DNA from: Hydrogenimonas cancrithermarum
GTDB taxonomy: Bacteria; Campylobacterota; Campylobacteria; Campylobacterales; Hydrogenimonadaceae
Assembly (NCBI RefSeq): GCF_030296055.1
Contig: NZ_AP027370.1
Coordinates: 1,848,501 to 1,912,500, forward strand
DNA length: 64,000 nucleotides
Direction of reading: 5' to 3'
Positions within the stretch are counted from its first letter, which is position 1, and each line of letters starts with the position of its first letter. The position numbers and the translations under genes were made by a program. The notes under the pieces are model-generated. The model saw nothing but the letters and a program-made list of their open reading frames with translations. It had not been told where the DNA came from and did not search any database. Positions 43,800 through 52,681 of this stretch are shown here, piece by piece.

Positions 43800-44534
43800 G
43801 TGAGGCTGAAGGAGGGGGCATGGTTCATTGCCGATGCCCACTACGCCCACTACAACCCGGCGCTCTACAGGTTTCTCTCCTCGATCGAAGCTTCCGACCT
43901 TCCGCCTCAGATGATTCTCATGGGTGATATTTTCGACCTTTTGTTCGCGGATGCACCCAATTCGATTGAACCAAATCTGAAAATGGTCGATCTTTTAAAA
44001 CGTATAAGCGAATCGTGCGAAGTGATCTACCTGGAGGGGAATCACGATTTCGGTCTCGAGAAACTGTTCGGTGAGACCATGCGTGTGGTCAAACGCGCCG
44101 ACCAGCCGCTCATGGCCTCTTTTGGGCCGCAGAGGGTCGCGCTTCATCACGGAGACCTGCTTCAGGGGGTCATGTATGAGATCTATACCGCACTGATTCG
44201 CAACCCGTCGATCGATCGATTGCTCAACCGGATCGATACGCTCAAAGCGGGTGCCATAATCGGATGGCTTGAAAATTACAACCGGAAAAAAGAGCCCTGT
44301 TACCGCATCGAAGGGTTCGAGACGCGGATGCGGCAGCGGCTCGATCTGTTGATGAAACGGTACGACTTCGATATTTGGGTCGAGGGGCACTATCATCAGG
44401 ACATGGGATTCGAACATCGGGGCAGGCGATACCGCAATCTGCCCGCTTTCGCCTGTGATCAAAGTTGGGTTGTTGTAAAATCTTCTCCAAATGGCATCGA
44501 TTTTGAAGAAAAAAAGGTTAGAAATGTCGTCTAA
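43800..44534 (+). CDS. UDP-2,3-diacylglucosamine hydrolase-like metallophosphoesterase (LpxH-like)
   Basis: I prefer the GTG at 43800 (protein MRLKEGAWFIADAHY); a GTG at 43767 lies in the repeat. The 244-residue product has all calcineurin-type motifs in order: DAH (12-14), GDIFDLL, GNHD, HHGD and GHYH. The gap between motifs and the ALIRNPSIDRLLNRID insertion suit LpxH, which cleaves UDP-diacyl-GlcN to lipid X, the substrate of nearby lpxB. Campylobacterota also carry other family members, so LpxH activity is likely but not proven. It overlaps cheV by eleven bases. Confidence 0.8.
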   Translation: MRLKEGAWFIADAHYAHYNPALYRFLSSIEASDLPPQMILMGDIFDLLFADAPNSIEPNLKMVDLLKRISESCEVIYLEGNHDFGLEKLFGETMRVVKRADQPLMASFGPQRVALHHGDLLQGVMYEIYTALIRNPSIDRLLNRIDTLKAGAIIGWLENYNRKKEPCYRIEGFETRMRQRLDLLMKRYDFDIWVEGHYHQDMGFEHRGRRYRNLPAFACDQSWVVVKSSPNGIDFEEKKVRNVV

Positions 44535-45474
44535 AAGTGATGTACTGCAGGTCGGGACCAACGAACTGGAACTTGTCGATTTCCGTATTTTCAAAGAGGA
44601 AAACGGCAAGGTCTATGAAGGGATATACGGCATCAACGTCTCGAAAGTCAGGGAGATTATCAAATATCCGAAACTGACGGAGTTGCCGGGTGTTCCCGAT
44701 TTCATCGAAGGGATTTTCGACCTTCGTGGGGTCGTGATTCCAGTGGTCGATCTCGCGAAATGGATGGGAATCAAAACACCGGAAAACAAAGAGCTCCATC
44801 CGCGTGTCATCATCGCCGAATTCAACAATATCCTCATAGGGTTCGTAGTGCATGAAGCCAAACGGATACGGCGTATCAGCTGGAGCGCTATCGAACCCGC
44901 CTCTTTCTCCTCGGGGCAGGGGGTCTTGGACAAGAGCAAGATCACGGGTGTGACACGCATCGAAAACGATGAAGTGCTGCTGATTCTCGATCTCGAAAGT
45001 GTCGTCGAAGACCTCGGTTTCTATCAGCCGGATGTCGATACCGATATCTCTATCGACAAATTCAATGGTATGGCGATGGTTCTCGACGACAGCCTCACAG
45101 CTCGGAAGATCGTCAAAGAGGCGCTTCAGAAGATGGGTTTCGCCGTCGTCGAAGCCAAGGACGGAATGGAGGCCCTCGAAAAGCTGGAGGACCTCTACGC
45201 CCATTACGGCCACCAGCTTCCAGAACACCTCAAAATTATCGTTTCGGATGTCGAGATGCCGAGAATGGACGGTTTCCATTTCGCGGCCAAGGCGAAGGAC
45301 GACCCGCGGTTTTCCGATATACCCATCGTATTCAACTCCTCCATCAGCGACCATTTCAGTGAAGAGCGCGGCAAAGAGGCGGGTGGCGAAGGGTATATGG
45401 TGAAATTCGACGCCAACGTCTTTTACGCCGAAATCGCCAAAATCGTTCGTGCTCATATCAAGCAGGCATCATAA
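44524..45474 (+). CDS. cheV: Chemotaxis coupling protein CheV
   Basis: ATG at 44524 sits behind AAAAAGG. The 316-residue protein joins an N-terminal CheW-like domain (VSKVREIIKYPKLTELPGVP, FDLRGVVIPVVDLAKWMG) to a C-terminal receiver (VLDDSLTARKIV, phospho-acceptor Asp in VSDVEMPRMDG, lysine in GYMVKFD). It links receptors to CheA with phosphorylation-dependent tuning. The cheV-cheA-cheW order is the Campylobacter one. Confidence 0.96.
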   Translation: MSSKSDVLQVGTNELELVDFRIFKEENGKVYEGIYGINVSKVREIIKYPKLTELPGVPDFIEGIFDLRGVVIPVVDLAKWMGIKTPENKELHPRVIIAEFNNILIGFVVHEAKRIRRISWSAIEPASFSSGQGVLDKSKITGVTRIENDEVLLILDLESVVEDLGFYQPDVDTDISIDKFNGMAMVLDDSLTARKIVKEALQKMGFAVVEAKDGMEALEKLEDLYAHYGHQLPEHLKIIVSDVEMPRMDGFHFAAKAKDDPRFSDIPIVFNSSISDHFSEERGKEAGGEGYMVKFDANVFYAEIAKIVRAHIKQAS

Positions 45475-45485
45475 AGGAAGAGTGT

Positions 45486-47963
45486 ATGGATGAATTTCAA
45501 GAGATATTAGAGGATTTTCTGGTCGAAGCGTTCGAAATGATCGAACAACTCGACAACGACTTGATCGAACTCGAAAACAGTCCGGAGGATCTCGACCTGC
45601 TTAACCGGATCTTCCGCGTAGCGCACACGATCAAAGGGTCGAGTTCGTTTCTCAACTTCGATGTATTGACCCATCTGACCCACCATATGGAAGATGTACT
45701 CAACAAGGCGCGCCGTGGTGAACTGCTCATTACACCGGAAGTGATGGACGTGGTGCTGGAGTCGACGGACAAGATGAAGGGGCTTCTCGAGCATATCAAA
45801 GAGACCGGCAGCGACGAGGGTGCCCTTGACGTCGGGCCCACTGTGGCGAGGCTCGAGGCGGCACTCAAAGGCGAGCCGATAGAGGAGATGGCGGCTGCCG
45901 AAACGAAGTCCGAACCCGAACCTGAGCCTGCAGCCGAAGAGAAGGAGCTCTCCGAGATGAGCGACGAAGAGATCGATGCGGAGATCGAACGACTTTTGCA
46001 GGAGCGCCAGGAGGAGGACCGGAAAAGGCGGGAAGAGAAGAAAAAAGCCGAAGCGGCGGCGGAAACTCCCGGGGAGAGTGGTGAAAAAGATCTCTCCGAG
46101 ATGAGCGAAGCGGAGATCGAAGCGGAGATCGAACGACTCCTGAAGGAGCGCCAGGAGGAGGACCGAAGAAAACGGGAGGCGAAGAAGGCGAAAAAAGAGA
46201 GTGTGGAGGCCAAAGAAGCCAAGCCGGCCGAACGCGAAGCGCCTGCCAAAGCTTCCGCGCCGAGGCCTGTAGAACCCAAACAGAAACCGGAAGCCAAAAC
46301 GGCTGTGCCGAAGGAACGCAAAGCGACAGTGGAGCAGACGATACGCGTCGATGTGAAGAGGCTCGACGATCTGATGAACCTCATCGGCGAATTGGTGCTT
46401 GGGAAAAACCGGCTTCTGAAAATCTACGACGATGTCGAAGAGCGCTATGAAGGGGAGCAGTTCCTGGAGGAGCTCAATCAGGTGGTCTCTTCCATTTCGC
46501 TTGTCACGACCGACCTTCAGATCGCGGTCATGAAAACACGAATGCTTCCGATCGGAAAGGTCTTCAACAAATTCCCCCGTATGGTACGTGACCTCTCCCG
46601 GGAGCTTCACAAAGAGATCGAACTGGTGATCAGCGGCGAGGAGACGGAGCTCGACAAATCGATTGTCGAAGAGATCGGCGACCCGCTTGTGCATATCATT
46701 CGAAATTCGTGCGACCACGGCATCGAACCGCCGGAAGAGCGTGTCGCGAAGGGTAAGCCGCCGAAAGGGACGGTTCAGCTCAAAGCCTACAACGAAGGAA
46801 ATCATATCATTATCGAGATTGTCGATGACGGAAAAGGCCTCGATGCGGAGATGCTGAAGATGAAGGCGGTCGAAAAGGGGCTCATCAGCGAGAAGGAAGC
46901 GGATCAGATGAGTGACAAAGAGGCTTTCATGCTCATCTTCAGGCCGGGTTTCTCTACGGCTGCCAAGGTAACCAATGTCTCCGGGCGGGGTGTTGGAATG
47001 GATGTCGTCAAATCCAACATCGAAAAGCTCAACGGCATCATCGAGATCGATTCCGAAAAAGGCAAAGGAACGACGCTCAAACTCAAAATCCCTCTGACGC
47101 TCGCCATCATTCAGTCCCTTTTGGTCAGTGTGCAGGACGAGTACTATGCGGTACCCCTCGCTTCGGTACTCGAGACGGTGCGCATTACGCCCGACGAGAT
47201 TCAGACAGTCGAGGGGCGCAGTGTACTTCGTTTGCGCGACGAAGTTCTTTCACTGGTACATCTGGCCGACATTTTCGATGTCGAGCGTGTCTTCAGCATG
47301 GGAGAACACGCCTATGTCGTCATTATCGGCCTTGCCGAGTCGAAAATCGGCCTGATCGTCGATTCGCTTGTCGGGCAGGAGGAGATCGTCATCAAATCGC
47401 TGGGCGAGTATCTCAAAGGGATCGAAGGGATTGCCGGTGCGACGATCAGGGGAGACGGTCGGGTGACACTGATCGTCGATGTCGGGGTTTTGATGGATAT
47501 GGCCAAGCATGTCAAAAGCAGCATAAAAAATCTCGAAAGTCAGGTGCTCGTCAAGGAGAAGAACTCGCCGTCGGATTACAATATCCTGATCGTCGACGAC
47601 AGCAAGACCGACCGGACCATCATGCGCAAAGCACTCGAGCCGTTGGGTGTGACGATTGCCGAAGCGACCAATGGTGTGGAGGCACTCAATATGATGAAAG
47701 ATGGAAGCAAGATGTTCGATGCGGCGCTGGTGGATATCGAGATGCCGAGAATGGACGGCTATACATTGGCGAGTGAAATCAGGAAATTCAACAAATTCAA
47801 AAATATTCCGCTGATCGCCGTGACGAGCCGTACCAGCCGAAGCGACCGGCTGCGTGGCGTGGAAGTGGGGATGACCGAATATATCACCAAACCCTACACG
47901 CCCGATTATCTGATGAACGTCGTCGCCAGGAATATCAACCTCAATGTGGAGCAGGTATCATGA
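45486..47963 (+). CDS. cheA: Chemotaxis histidine kinase CheA with fused receiver domain (CheAY)
   Basis: The 825-residue protein has an HPt domain with H47 (RVAHTIKGSSS), a long charged linker (about 135-285), the dimerisation domain (VDVKRLDDLMNLIGELVLGK), the ATPase domain (HIIRNSCDHGIE, GRGVGMDVVKSNI), a CheW-like domain and a C-terminal receiver (ILIVDDSKTDRT, ALVDIEMPRMDGY). The terminal receiver is typical of Campylobacterota. The linker replaces a recognisable P2 domain and contains an internal duplication: LSEMSDEEIDAEIERLL at 155-171 recurs as LSEMSEAEIEAEIERLL at 203-219, followed each time by a basic coiled-coil stretch. Confidence 0.96.
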   Translation: MDEFQEILEDFLVEAFEMIEQLDNDLIELENSPEDLDLLNRIFRVAHTIKGSSSFLNFDVLTHLTHHMEDVLNKARRGELLITPEVMDVVLESTDKMKGLLEHIKETGSDEGALDVGPTVARLEAALKGEPIEEMAAAETKSEPEPEPAAEEKELSEMSDEEIDAEIERLLQERQEEDRKRREEKKKAEAAAETPGESGEKDLSEMSEAEIEAEIERLLKERQEEDRRKREAKKAKKESVEAKEAKPAEREAPAKASAPRPVEPKQKPEAKTAVPKERKATVEQTIRVDVKRLDDLMNLIGELVLGKNRLLKIYDDVEERYEGEQFLEELNQVVSSISLVTTDLQIAVMKTRMLPIGKVFNKFPRMVRDLSRELHKEIELVISGEETELDKSIVEEIGDPLVHIIRNSCDHGIEPPEERVAKGKPPKGTVQLKAYNEGNHIIIEIVDDGKGLDAEMLKMKAVEKGLISEKEADQMSDKEAFMLIFRPGFSTAAKVTNVSGRGVGMDVVKSNIEKLNGIIEIDSEKGKGTTLKLKIPLTLAIIQSLLVSVQDEYYAVPLASVLETVRITPDEIQTVEGRSVLRLRDEVLSLVHLADIFDVERVFSMGEHAYVVIIGLAESKIGLIVDSLVGQEEIVIKSLGEYLKGIEGIAGATIRGDGRVTLIVDVGVLMDMAKHVKSSIKNLESQVLVKEKNSPSDYNILIVDDSKTDRTIMRKALEPLGVTIAEATNGVEALNMMKDGSKMFDAALVDIEMPRMDGYTLASEIRKFNKFKNIPLIAVTSRTSRSDRLRGVEVGMTEYITKPYTPDYLMNVVARNINLNVEQVS
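45948..46190. repeat. Internal duplication in the CheA linker
   Basis: Two ~99-base segments (45948-46046 and 46092-46190) are near-identical at DNA level and encode a 33-residue charged coiled-coil unit twice, separated by a 15-residue spacer. Confidence 0.85.
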
Positions 47964-48457
47964 GCACGCAACTCGAAAAGGTTCTGAAGAAACAGCAGCA
48001 ACAGCAGAAGGCTCCGGTAGAGGGTGAGATCGAAAACGTGATTCAGCTGGTCGGTTTCATGGTCGGGGACGAAGAGTTCGCCGTGCCGATATTGAGTATT
48101 CAGGAGATCATCAAACCGATCGAATATACGCGTGTCCCCAAAACGCCGGAGTATGTCCTGGGTGTTTTCAATCTTCGCGGAAGTGTTTTGCCGCTCATCG
48201 ATCTTCGGATGAAGTTCGGCCTTTCACGATCCAAGGAGAACGAGGATACCCGCTATATGGTCATCAAACACAACGATGAGATCGCCGGTTTCGTAATCGA
48301 CAGGCTGACGCAGGCGACGCGCATCAAAGAGAGTGCGATCGACCCGGCACCCGAAACGATTCACGACGACCAGAACCTCATTTACGGGGTTGGAAAAAAG
48401 GAGGATTCATTGATCTCCATCCTCAATGTCGAGGCGTTGTTGAAGCGGGATTTTTAG
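47960..48457 (+). CDS. cheW: Chemotaxis coupling protein CheW
   Basis: Starts inside the cheA stop (ATGA). The 165-residue protein has a short Q-rich N-terminal tail (KKQQQQQK) and a full CheW domain: VGDEEFAVPILSIQEIIKP, PEYVLGVFNLRGSVLPLIDLR. It bridges CheA and receptors. Confidence 0.96.
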   Translation: MSTQLEKVLKKQQQQQKAPVEGEIENVIQLVGFMVGDEEFAVPILSIQEIIKPIEYTRVPKTPEYVLGVFNLRGSVLPLIDLRMKFGLSRSKENEDTRYMVIKHNDEIAGFVIDRLTQATRIKESAIDPAPETIHDDQNLIYGVGKKEDSLISILNVEALLKRDF

Positions 48458-48462
48458 AGATT

Positions 48463-48490
48463 GGCCGACGGCCGATGCCGTAGGGGTTGT
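48463..48490. repeat. Short degenerate heptads between cheW and metF
   Basis: ATTGGCC, GACGGCC, GATGCCG and TAGGGGT can be read in sevens within the 36-base gap of two convergent genes. The first two resemble the GATGGCC/GATAGCC units of the other arrays. This is the weakest of the set. Confidence 0.45.
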
Positions 48491-48493
48491 CGG

Positions 48494-49408
48494 TCAGGGC
48501 GTCAACAACTCTTTCGCCAATGAAAATCGGTTGGCGGTCATCATATGGATTTTCGGATGGATCGATTTGATCGCTTCGAAAAGCTCCCGGCTCAACGCCA
48601 GGCCTCTTTTTTCTTCCTCTTTTTCACCTTTCGCATGGGCATCGTAGAGTGTATCGATCCAGTTTTTCGGAACATGGATGCCCGGGACATGCGATGCGAG
48701 AAACTGGGCCGTTCTGAGTCGTGTGATCGGGAAGATCCCCAGGATGAGCGTTCCTTTTCTGTTGCCGCTCATCTTTTTCGCCTCTTCGAAGTGTTCGAGC
48801 AGCTCCAGAGCGTTTTGCGTATCGAATACCGGCTGGGTGATGATGCCGAGCGCGCCGTGTTCCAGCTTTTTCGTAAACTTCTTCAGAAGCGTTTTCGGAT
48901 TCTTCGCGAAGGCGTTGCTGACGGCGAAGGGGTAGACGGGACGCGGCTTGATGCCGAATTCGCGCCCGGCATAGTCGATGCCGGCATTGAAACATTTGAT
49001 GATATCGAGAAGCATTGTGCTGTCGCTCTCGAACACCCCTTTGGCTGCCGGCTGGTCGCTGATTTTCGCCGGGTCGCCCGTGAGTGCCAGGATGGCACGT
49101 ACGTCGATCCCGTTGGCGCCGAGCAGATCAGACTGCAGGGCGATCTTGTTACGGTCGCGCATGCTCATCGTCGCGAGAACCGGCTTGTCGAAACGCTGTT
49201 GCAGCAGCATCGCGGCGATGATGGCGTTGAATTTGAGTTTCGCCAGGGGATTGTCGGTTGTGCTGAAACCGTCCACCTTTTCGGCGATGCCGAGTTTTTC
49301 GATCGTATCGATGACCGGGATGAAGTCTGCGTCGTGCTTGGGCGTGGTCTCGAGCGTAATGTAGGTTTGTTTCGGGTCTTGAAGTTTGTTGATGAGCTGT
49401 TCGAACAT
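48494..49408 (-). CDS. metF: 5,10-methylenetetrahydrofolate reductase-family protein
   Basis: The 304-residue TIM-barrel protein has MetF features: an early glutamate in TLETTPKHDADF, ATMSMRDRNKIALQSDLLGANGI (folate/FAD-binding stretch with the R-N-x-x-x-L-x-S-D motif) and GDPAK. The C-terminal KRGLALSRELFEAIKSIHPKIHMM matches the family end. It reduces methylene-THF to methyl-THF for methionine synthesis. It resembles the bacterial subgroup lacking part of the E. coli N-terminus, so a MetF-like C1 enzyme is the safe call. Confidence 0.82.
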   Translation of the reverse strand: MFEQLINKLQDPKQTYITLETTPKHDADFIPVIDTIEKLGIAEKVDGFSTTDNPLAKLKFNAIIAAMLLQQRFDKPVLATMSMRDRNKIALQSDLLGANGIDVRAILALTGDPAKISDQPAAKGVFESDSTMLLDIIKCFNAGIDYAGREFGIKPRPVYPFAVSNAFAKNPKTLLKKFTKKLEHGALGIITQPVFDTQNALELLEHFEEAKKMSGNRKGTLILGIFPITRLRTAQFLASHVPGIHVPKNWIDTLYDAHAKGEKEEEKRGLALSRELFEAIKSIHPKIHMMTANRFSLAKELLTP

Positions 49409-49444
49409 GATTTTCCGTTATCTGCCTGTTATTTTGGTTTGGAT

Positions 49445-49450
49445 ATTATA
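49445..49450 (-). promoter_or_regulatory. -10 element (TATAAT) for metF
   Basis: On the minus strand GCTATAATATCC lies about 37 bases before the metF ATG. Confidence 0.55.
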
Positions 49451-49462
49451 GCATCTAAAAAA

Positions 49463-49518
49463 ATAGCCCGATAGCCAATGGCCCAATGAGGAAAAAGTCC
49501 ATCGGCTATCGGGCTATC
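49463..49518. repeat. Heptad array forming a long inverted repeat upstream of serB
   Basis: In sevens: ATAGCCC, GATAGCC, AATGGCC, CAATGAG, GAAAAAG, TCCATCG, GCTATCG, GGCTATC. The outer units are inverted: 49463-49481 and 49499-49517 form 19-base arms with one mismatch around a 17-base loop. It lies between divergent metF and serB, downstream of the metF -10 and 18 bases before the serB ATG, and could fold in the serB leader. Confidence 0.85.
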
Positions 49519-49535
49519 GAACTACAAGGATACAT

Positions 49536-50159
49536 ATGAAACTAGCCGTATTCGATTTCGATTCGACTCTGATGGATGGAGAGACGATCGACTTTCTGGC
49601 CGAACCGTTGGGGCTCAAGGAGAAGGTGGCGATCATCACCGAGCGGGCGATGCGCGGGGAACTCGACTTCTTCGAAAGCCTCACGACGCGTGTGCAGCTG
49701 CTCGAGGGCCTCGCTGTCGAGACGGTCGATACGATCTGCCAAAATCTTCCCTTTATGCCGGGCGCCGAAGAGACGATCACCGAGCTGAAAAATTTCGGTT
49801 ACAAGGTGGTGGTTTTCAGCGGCGGTTTTCGAAACGCCACGCGCCACGCCAGGGAGATTCTGGGGTTCGACGCCGACTTTTCCAATGTCCTGCACGCCAA
49901 GGATGGACAGCTGACGGGACTTGTAGGCGGCGATATGATGTTCGATTTCTCCAAAGGCGATATGCTGGAGCGCCTGCAGGCGCTTCTGGGTGTCACACCC
50001 AAAGAGACGCTCGTCGTCGGCGACGGCGCCAACGACCGCAGTATGTTCGCTCACGCCGAGACGCGTATCGCCTTCTGTGCCAAAGAGATTTTGAAAAAAG
50101 AGGCGAATATCGTTATCGATAAAAAAGATCTGACACAGATTTTGGCGCATGTCTCTTAG
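49536..50159 (+). CDS. serB: Phosphoserine phosphatase
   Basis: ATG at 49536 with AAGGA in front. The 207-residue HAD-superfamily protein has the nucleophile motif DFDST (7-11), VFSGGFRNATR (motif II), and VGDGANDRSM (motif III). It lacks an ACT domain, as in Campylobacter SerB. It makes serine from phosphoserine. It overlaps the ABC transporter gene by eleven bases. Confidence 0.95.
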   Translation: MKLAVFDFDSTLMDGETIDFLAEPLGLKEKVAIITERAMRGELDFFESLTTRVQLLEGLAVETVDTICQNLPFMPGAEETITELKNFGYKVVVFSGGFRNATRHAREILGFDADFSNVLHAKDGQLTGLVGGDMMFDFSKGDMLERLQALLGVTPKETLVVGDGANDRSMFAHAETRIAFCAKEILKKEANIVIDKKDLTQILAHVS

Positions 50160-51930
50160 CCTCGGCTCCGTTTTTCAGACGATCAAGGGGTACAAGCGGC
50201 CCCTGGTCGCCGGAAACATCGTAGCGATCCTCGCGACGCTCGTCAGCGTGCCGACGCCGCTGCTGATTCCGGTGCTGGTCGATGAAGTGCTTCTGCACAA
50301 AAGCGATACACTGACACATTGGCTCGATACCCATATCGTGCCGATGGATACTTTCGGCTATGTCGTTACGGTGTTGCTCGCCACCGTCGTGCTTCGCTTT
50401 CTCTACACCGCACTCAGTATTCTGCAGACGAAGATCTTTATGCAGATCTCCAAAGATGTCACCTACCGCATTCGTGTCGATGCGCTCGGACACCTCGAGC
50501 GGATCTCGATGAAGGCGTACGAGACATCCCGATCGGGATCGATCGCGGCGAAGCTGGTGACCGACGTCGAGACGATCGACACTTTCATCGCCTCGACGGT
50601 GAGCCGGCTGATCATCTCGGTTCTGTCGCTTATCGGCATCGCAGGTGTGCTCTTTTGGATCCACTGGGGACTGGCACTTTTCATTATCGTTCTCAATCCG
50701 CTGGTCATCACCTTTACGACGAAGCTGGCGCGAAAGGTGTCGAAACTGAAAAAAGAGGAGAACCGTGCCATCGATGCCTTTCAGTCGGCTTTGACGGAGA
50801 CATTGGATCTTTTCGGACAGATCAGAGCGTCCAATCAGGAGCGGGAATTTTTTTCCAAGTTGACCGACAAAGCGCGCCACATCCGGGAACGGAGCATCGC
50901 GTTTGGATGGAAAAGCGACGCTGCGAGCCGCATCTCCTACCTCACTTTTCTGGCCGGCTACGAAGTGTTCCGCGCCGCGAGTATTTTGGCTGTCGCCTTT
51001 TCGGATCTCAGCATCGGGATGATGCTGGCGGTGTTCGGTTACCTGTGGTACATGGTGACGCCGGTGCAGGACATTCTGGGAATCCAGTATGCGTTGCACA
51101 ACGCCAGGGCGGCGGTGGCACGCATCAACGAGGTTTTCGAAATGCCGACCGAACCCGACTATCCGCACAGGGCCAATCCGTTCACCGCCGAACGGGTCGG
51201 CGTGAAGCTGGAGAGTGTCAGTTTCGGCTACTCCCCCGAAATACCGGTGTTGTCCGATATCCATTTCGAAGCCAAACCGTCGCAACGGGTCGCGCTGGTC
51301 GGAGCCAGCGGGTCGGGGAAGACGACGCTGGCACAGCTGATCGTCGGCTTCTATCCGATCGACGGCGGGCGGGTGCTTTTCAACGGTGTGGACGTACGGG
51401 AAATCGGGCTCGACGTGGTGCGCGAACATGTGAATCTCGTGTTGCAGAGCCCCAAACTTTTCAACGATACGATCCGCTTCAACATAACGCTCGGGCGCGA
51501 GGTGCCGGAATCTCTCATCTGGAAGGCGCTCGATATGGCGCAGATGAAAGCGGTGATCGAAAGTTTCGAGGAAGGGCTCGACACGGTCGTCGGGCGCGAC
51601 GGCATCAAACTCTCCGGCGGACAGCGGCAGCGCATCGCGATCGCACGGATGATCGTCGCCGAACCGAAAATCGCCATTCTCGACGAGTCGACGTCGGCAT
51701 TGGACGTCCATACAGAAGCACACCTCTACGAAGCGCTGGAACCCTTTTTCTCCAGTCGTACGACGATCATGATCGCCCACCGGCTCAGTACGATTCGCAA
51801 AGCGGATTATATTTACGTCCTGGAAAAGGGGCATATCGTCGAAGAGGGGACACACGAAGAACTTTTAAAAAAGGAGGGGGTATATATGGGATACATCAAA
51901 CAGTCGGGGGATTGTCATGGAGTGGTTTGA
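50149..51930 (+). CDS. ABC exporter, fused permease and ATPase (MsbA/BmrA-like)
   Basis: The 593-residue protein has six membrane helices (about 1-310) and an ATPase domain with Walker A GASGSGKTT, Q-loop VLQSPKLF, signature LSGGQRQR, Walker B IAILDEST and the switch histidine in IAHRLST. It works as a homodimer or heterodimer exporting a hydrophobic substrate. Lipid A (MsbA) is possible with lpxB and uppP in the vicinity, but the substrate cannot be read from sequence. It overlaps both neighbours (serB and uppP). Confidence 0.92.
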   Translation: MSLSLGSVFQTIKGYKRPLVAGNIVAILATLVSVPTPLLIPVLVDEVLLHKSDTLTHWLDTHIVPMDTFGYVVTVLLATVVLRFLYTALSILQTKIFMQISKDVTYRIRVDALGHLERISMKAYETSRSGSIAAKLVTDVETIDTFIASTVSRLIISVLSLIGIAGVLFWIHWGLALFIIVLNPLVITFTTKLARKVSKLKKEENRAIDAFQSALTETLDLFGQIRASNQEREFFSKLTDKARHIRERSIAFGWKSDAASRISYLTFLAGYEVFRAASILAVAFSDLSIGMMLAVFGYLWYMVTPVQDILGIQYALHNARAAVARINEVFEMPTEPDYPHRANPFTAERVGVKLESVSFGYSPEIPVLSDIHFEAKPSQRVALVGASGSGKTTLAQLIVGFYPIDGGRVLFNGVDVREIGLDVVREHVNLVLQSPKLFNDTIRFNITLGREVPESLIWKALDMAQMKAVIESFEEGLDTVVGRDGIKLSGGQRQRIAIARMIVAEPKIAILDESTSALDVHTEAHLYEALEPFFSSRTTIMIAHRLSTIRKADYIYVLEKGHIVEEGTHEELLKKEGVYMGYIKQSGDCHGVV

Positions 51931-52681
51931 CGCGTTGATTCTAGGCATCGTCGAGGGAGTGACCGAGTTTCTTCCGGTCTCGTCGACGGGACACCTCATT
52001 TTGGCTTCGAAACTGATGGGTATCGAACAGACGGAGGTGCATAAAACGTTCGAGGTGGTGATCCAGCTCGGTTCCATCCTGGCGGTCATCTTCGCCTTCA
52101 AAGAGAAGATTTTTCACAGTATCGAACTCTGGAAACGCCTCATCGTGGGTTTCATTCCGACGGCGGTACTGGGCTTGACGCTCTACAAGATCATCAAGTC
52201 GCTCTTCGCGCCCGAGACGGTGGCGTATATGCTGATCGTCGGCGGGATTATCTTCGTCGTCGTGGAGCTTTTCTACAAAGAGAAGGAGCACCATGTCGCC
52301 CACGTGGAGGAGGTGAGTTACAGACAGGCTTTTCTCATCGGGCTTTTTCAGTCGCTGGCGATGGTACCGGGAACGTCACGCTCGGGTGCGACGATTATCG
52401 GTGGGCTTTTGATCGGCCTCAAGCGTAAGACGGCGACGGAATTCAGCTTTCTGCTGGCGGTACCGACGATGCTGGCGGCGACGGCCTACGACATTCTCAA
52501 GCACCACAGCGAATTCGATTTTTCCGATGCACAGGCTCTCGGAGTCGGGTTCGTGACGGCGTTTGTCGTGGCGCTTATGATCATCAAATGGTTTTTGGCC
52601 TTCATCAAAAAGCACACCTTCATCCCTTTCGGAATCTACCGTATAATTGTCGGACTTTTCTTTCTTGGAGTGATTTTATGA
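51917..52681 (+). CDS. uppP: Undecaprenyl-diphosphatase UppP/BacA
   Basis: 254 residues, eight helices, with the two family blocks EGVTEFLPVSSTGHLIL (17-residue active-site segment with E and S/T/H) and VPGTSRSGATIIGG. It recycles undecaprenyl pyrophosphate for peptidoglycan and the lipid-linked glycans made in this window. Starts within the last codons of the ABC gene. Confidence 0.96.
   Translation: MEWFDALILGIVEGVTEFLPVSSTGHLILASKLMGIEQTEVHKTFEVVIQLGSILAVIFAFKEKIFHSIELWKRLIVGFIPTAVLGLTLYKIIKSLFAPETVAYMLIVGGIIFVVVELFYKEKEHHVAHVEEVSYRQAFLIGLFQSLAMVPGTSRSGATIIGGLLIGLKRKTATEFSFLLAVPTMLAATAYDILKHHSEFDFSDAQALGVGFVTAFVVALMIIKWFLAFIKKHTFIPFGIYRIIVGLFFLGVIL

Noticed and set aside
45507-46805. 432-codon minus-strand frame opposite cheA
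   Set aside because: Antisense of the repetitive linker and kinase domain; Phe/Arg-rich, no start signal.
50113-51855. 580-codon minus-strand frame opposite the ABC exporter
   Set aside because: Low-complexity, Asp/Arg/His-rich product lying wholly antisense to a gene with all ABC motifs.
50319-51938. 539-codon plus-strand frame within the ABC exporter
   Set aside because: Same strand, shifted frame; Arg-rich product without family features.
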